A stretch of 42,818 nucleotides of DNA from an uncultured Eggerthella sp. (GTDB lineage Bacteria; Actinomycetota; Coriobacteriia; Coriobacteriales; Eggerthellaceae), in assembly GCA_900540345.1 (NCBI GenBank), contig UQFK01000008.1, positions 1 through 42,818 on the forward strand, written 5' to 3'. Within the stretch, counting starts at the first letter, position 1, and each line of letters starts with the position of its first letter. Below the pieces are notes generated by a model. It worked only from the letters and a program-made list of their open reading frames with translations. It had not been told where the DNA came from and made no database searches. This document shows, piece by piece, positions 41,182-42,818 of the stretch. Both the position numbers and the translations under genes were made by a program.

Positions 41182-42818
41182 ATGAGAACAAGATCAGTGT
41201 TCATTTCGTTCTTCTTGGTCTTCGCACTCGCATTCAGCATGGCCTCCTTCGCTTTTGCGGATGAGAATGCCTCTTCGAAGGCCCCCGGCAACGATGTCCG
41301 ATTGGGTGAGTCTATCGTACTTGCGGGTCTATCAGCGATGAACGACGAGGCGGAAACGAACTCGTCTATCGAAACAAGCGCAACAACCGCGCAAGTAAGC
41401 AAGCCGACCCAGGATGAAATTCGCAATTATCTTCTCTCCAAGAAGATCTCTGCCGATCTGGGCGTAAGCTACTCAACGCAGCCAAGCTATTCTGCCCCCG
41501 GAACCGCAGGAGCAATCGATCAAGCCTCTCTGAACAATGCGCTCAACATGCTGAACTGGGTGCGCTACATTGCAGGTATCCCCGATAACGTCTCGCTCAA
41601 TTCGAAATACAACGAGCAATGCCAGGCTGGCGCGCTCTTGCTTCGTTGGACGAAGAGCCTGCTTCATAACCCTTCGAAACCATCCGGCATGAGCGACTCG
41701 CTCTATCAGAAGGGCGCCTCGGGAACTTCGAGCAGCAATATCTCTTCTGGATATGTAGGTCCTGCAGCTTCTGTGCTCGGCTATATGTCAGACAGCACCT
41801 CCTCTAACCTCGAAATGGTTGGCCATCGTCGGTGGTGCTTGAATCCTCAAATGAAAGAGACTGGCTTTGGCTATGTTGATGGCTATAGCTGTATGTACGC
41901 TACCGACAACGGGAACGCCTCTGCTGCACGATATGATGGCCTCGTCTGGCCTGCAAACAATACTCCTACTGCGATCTTTTCGCGTATCGATCCCTGGAGC
42001 TTCACCGCTTCTTGGATCCAAGTTGACGACACCTCGCTCACGGTAGAGATCACGCGCAAAAATGATGGGAAGACTTGGAAATTCACTAATCCGAATGGCA
42101 GCGTTTCAGGCGGAGGCTATTTCAATGTTTCAGGCTCTGGATATGGCGATTCGAGCAGTTATCTTGTATTCCAGCCCTATACTAACGGCCAGGCAGGACT
42201 CGATCGTTTATTTGATCAAGACGAATACACGGTAACGGTCAAGTCGACCAAGCAGCAAAAGAGCCATACCTATTCGGTCACCTTCTTCAACCTCTTCCCA
42301 CCTGATCAGGTTGACGTTGTCAAAACGAATGGCAATTCGGTCGGCAACTCTGTGAGCTTTCCGATCAACTCTTATAAACTCGATGTTGAAGCAGTAAGCA
42401 AGTCATCGAAAGCTCCCGCATCCAATTCCTCCCAGTATTTCTCAGGCCTCGATCACTACATCGCAGTCGACGGTGACGAATTTGCAACCACCTGGTCATC
42501 CTCTAACACCGCGACAGTCGATGCAAAATACGGAAGTGCTGCAGGATTCACCTATGATCGCTCGTGCGCCCTTTTGGCCAAGGCAGTCGGAACGAGCACG
42601 ATTACGGTAAAGCGAGGGAATGCGAGCAAATCATTCACTTGCGAGATAACCAAAGCAACGAGCAGTTCTTCAGGCTCTTCAGGCTCGAACAACAATTCCT
42701 CAGGTTCTTCTTCTGGCAGCAGCTCATCACCTTTGAACCCTGCTGGCAACTCGAGCACTATCTCGCAATCAACACCTTCTGCTCCTACGGTTACAGGCAC
42801 ATGGAAGAAATCATCAGG
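41182..42818 (+). CDS. Secreted CAP-domain protein, C-terminus cut by the window edge
   Basis: The frame stays open from ATG 41182 to the window end (545 codons). A signal peptide ends about residue 26 (FAFA-DE). A CAP/SCP-like domain follows: LNMLNWVRYIAGIP, LLHNPSKP and LEMVGHRRWCLNP are typical of bacterial CAP proteins. Next is an Ig-like (BIG2-type) part, WSSSNTATVDAKYG then STITVKRG. A Ser/Gly/Asn-rich linker follows, and the window cuts at VTGTWKKSS. That last piece could be the first of the aromatic cell-wall-binding repeats common in such proteins, possibly choline-binding, but too little is visible. GAGGAAGG lies about 8 bases upstream of the ATG. Confidence 0.85.
   Translation, partial: MRTRSVFISFFLVFALAFSMASFAFADENASSKAPGNDVRLGESIVLAGLSAMNDEAETNSSIETSATTAQVSKPTQDEIRNYLLSKKISADLGVSYSTQPSYSAPGTAGAIDQASLNNALNMLNWVRYIAGIPDNVSLNSKYNEQCQAGALLLRWTKSLLHNPSKPSGMSDSLYQKGASGTSSSNISSGYVGPAASVLGYMSDSTSSNLEMVGHRRWCLNPQMKETGFGYVDGYSCMYATDNGNASAARYDGLVWPANNTPTAIFSRIDPWSFTASWIQVDDTSLTVEITRKNDGKTWKFTNPNGSVSGGGYFNVSGSGYGDSSSYLVFQPYTNGQAGLDRLFDQDEYTVTVKSTKQQKSHTYSVTFFNLFPPDQVDVVKTNGNSVGNSVSFPINSYKLDVEAVSKSSKAPASNSSQYFSGLDHYIAVDGDEFATTWSSSNTATVDAKYGSAAGFTYDRSCALLAKAVGTSTITVKRGNASKSFTCEITKATSSSSGSSGSNNNSSGSSSGSSSSPLNPAGNSSTISQSTPSAPTVTGTWKKSS

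Overview
The window looks like chromosomal DNA of an anaerobic actinobacterium of the Coriobacteriia, most likely the Eggerthellaceae. The GC content is moderate, roughly half by eye. The clues are a CoA-dependent reductive gene island with OFA-type transporters, pntAB, a surface-polysaccharide region with Stealth, LicD and GlfT2-like genes, and a Vsr-fold protein of a type I recall from coriobacterial genomes. Assignment to a genus is not possible from the sequence alone. I saw no rRNA, tRNA, CRISPR array, insertion sequence or integrase.

Bases 1-10,860 form a catabolic island. In order it holds an Old Yellow Enzyme-type reductase cut by the left edge, a divergent TetR regulator, two paralogous OFA-family MFS transporters, an acyl-CoA dehydrogenase coupled to a small Lys-rich membrane protein, an iron-sulfur flavoprotein, a class III CoA transferase and an enoyl-CoA hydratase/isomerase-family protein. 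The gene set mixes the logic of carnitine cai operons (CaiA, CaiB and CaiD functions) with that of bile-acid bai operons (BaiF, BaiG and BaiCD/BaiH functions). The simplest reading is import, CoA activation, hydration or isomerisation, and reduction of an unsaturated or cyclic acid whose identity is unknown. Most units are separately transcribed, are bounded by strong hairpin terminators, and carry inverted repeats near their promoters.

Bases 11,049-21,557 hold transport and redox genes. A TAXI-type lipoprotein sits with a GltS-type glutamate/Na+ symporter and a His-rich small protein. The membrane transhydrogenase pntA-pntB faces them. Divergent from pntA lies an SCP2-like protein, Fe-alcohol dehydrogenase and class 3 aldehyde dehydrogenase operon, followed by an MFS transporter with a His-rich loop.

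Bases 21,558-24,653 are an accessory patch. A Vsr/DUF559-like protein is flanked on both sides by short degenerate tandem repeats of three different sequences. Next to it is a two-gene unit encoding a DUF2335-like membrane protein and a desulforedoxin-like Cys-rich protein.

Bases 24,765-42,818 are a surface-polysaccharide locus. One minus-strand operon runs GT2, DUF2304, GT4, flippase, DUF6541-type membrane protein, GlfT2-like galactofuranosyltransferase. It is followed by a GT4, two Stealth sugar-phosphate transferases, a second flippase and LicD. A minus-strand operon encodes a winged-helix/LicC/LicA fusion, a LicB-like permease and the second Stealth protein. Together these genes could build a polymer joined by phosphodiester bonds and decorated with phosphocholine. 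The window ends inside a secreted CAP-domain protein that is not closed by a stop codon.
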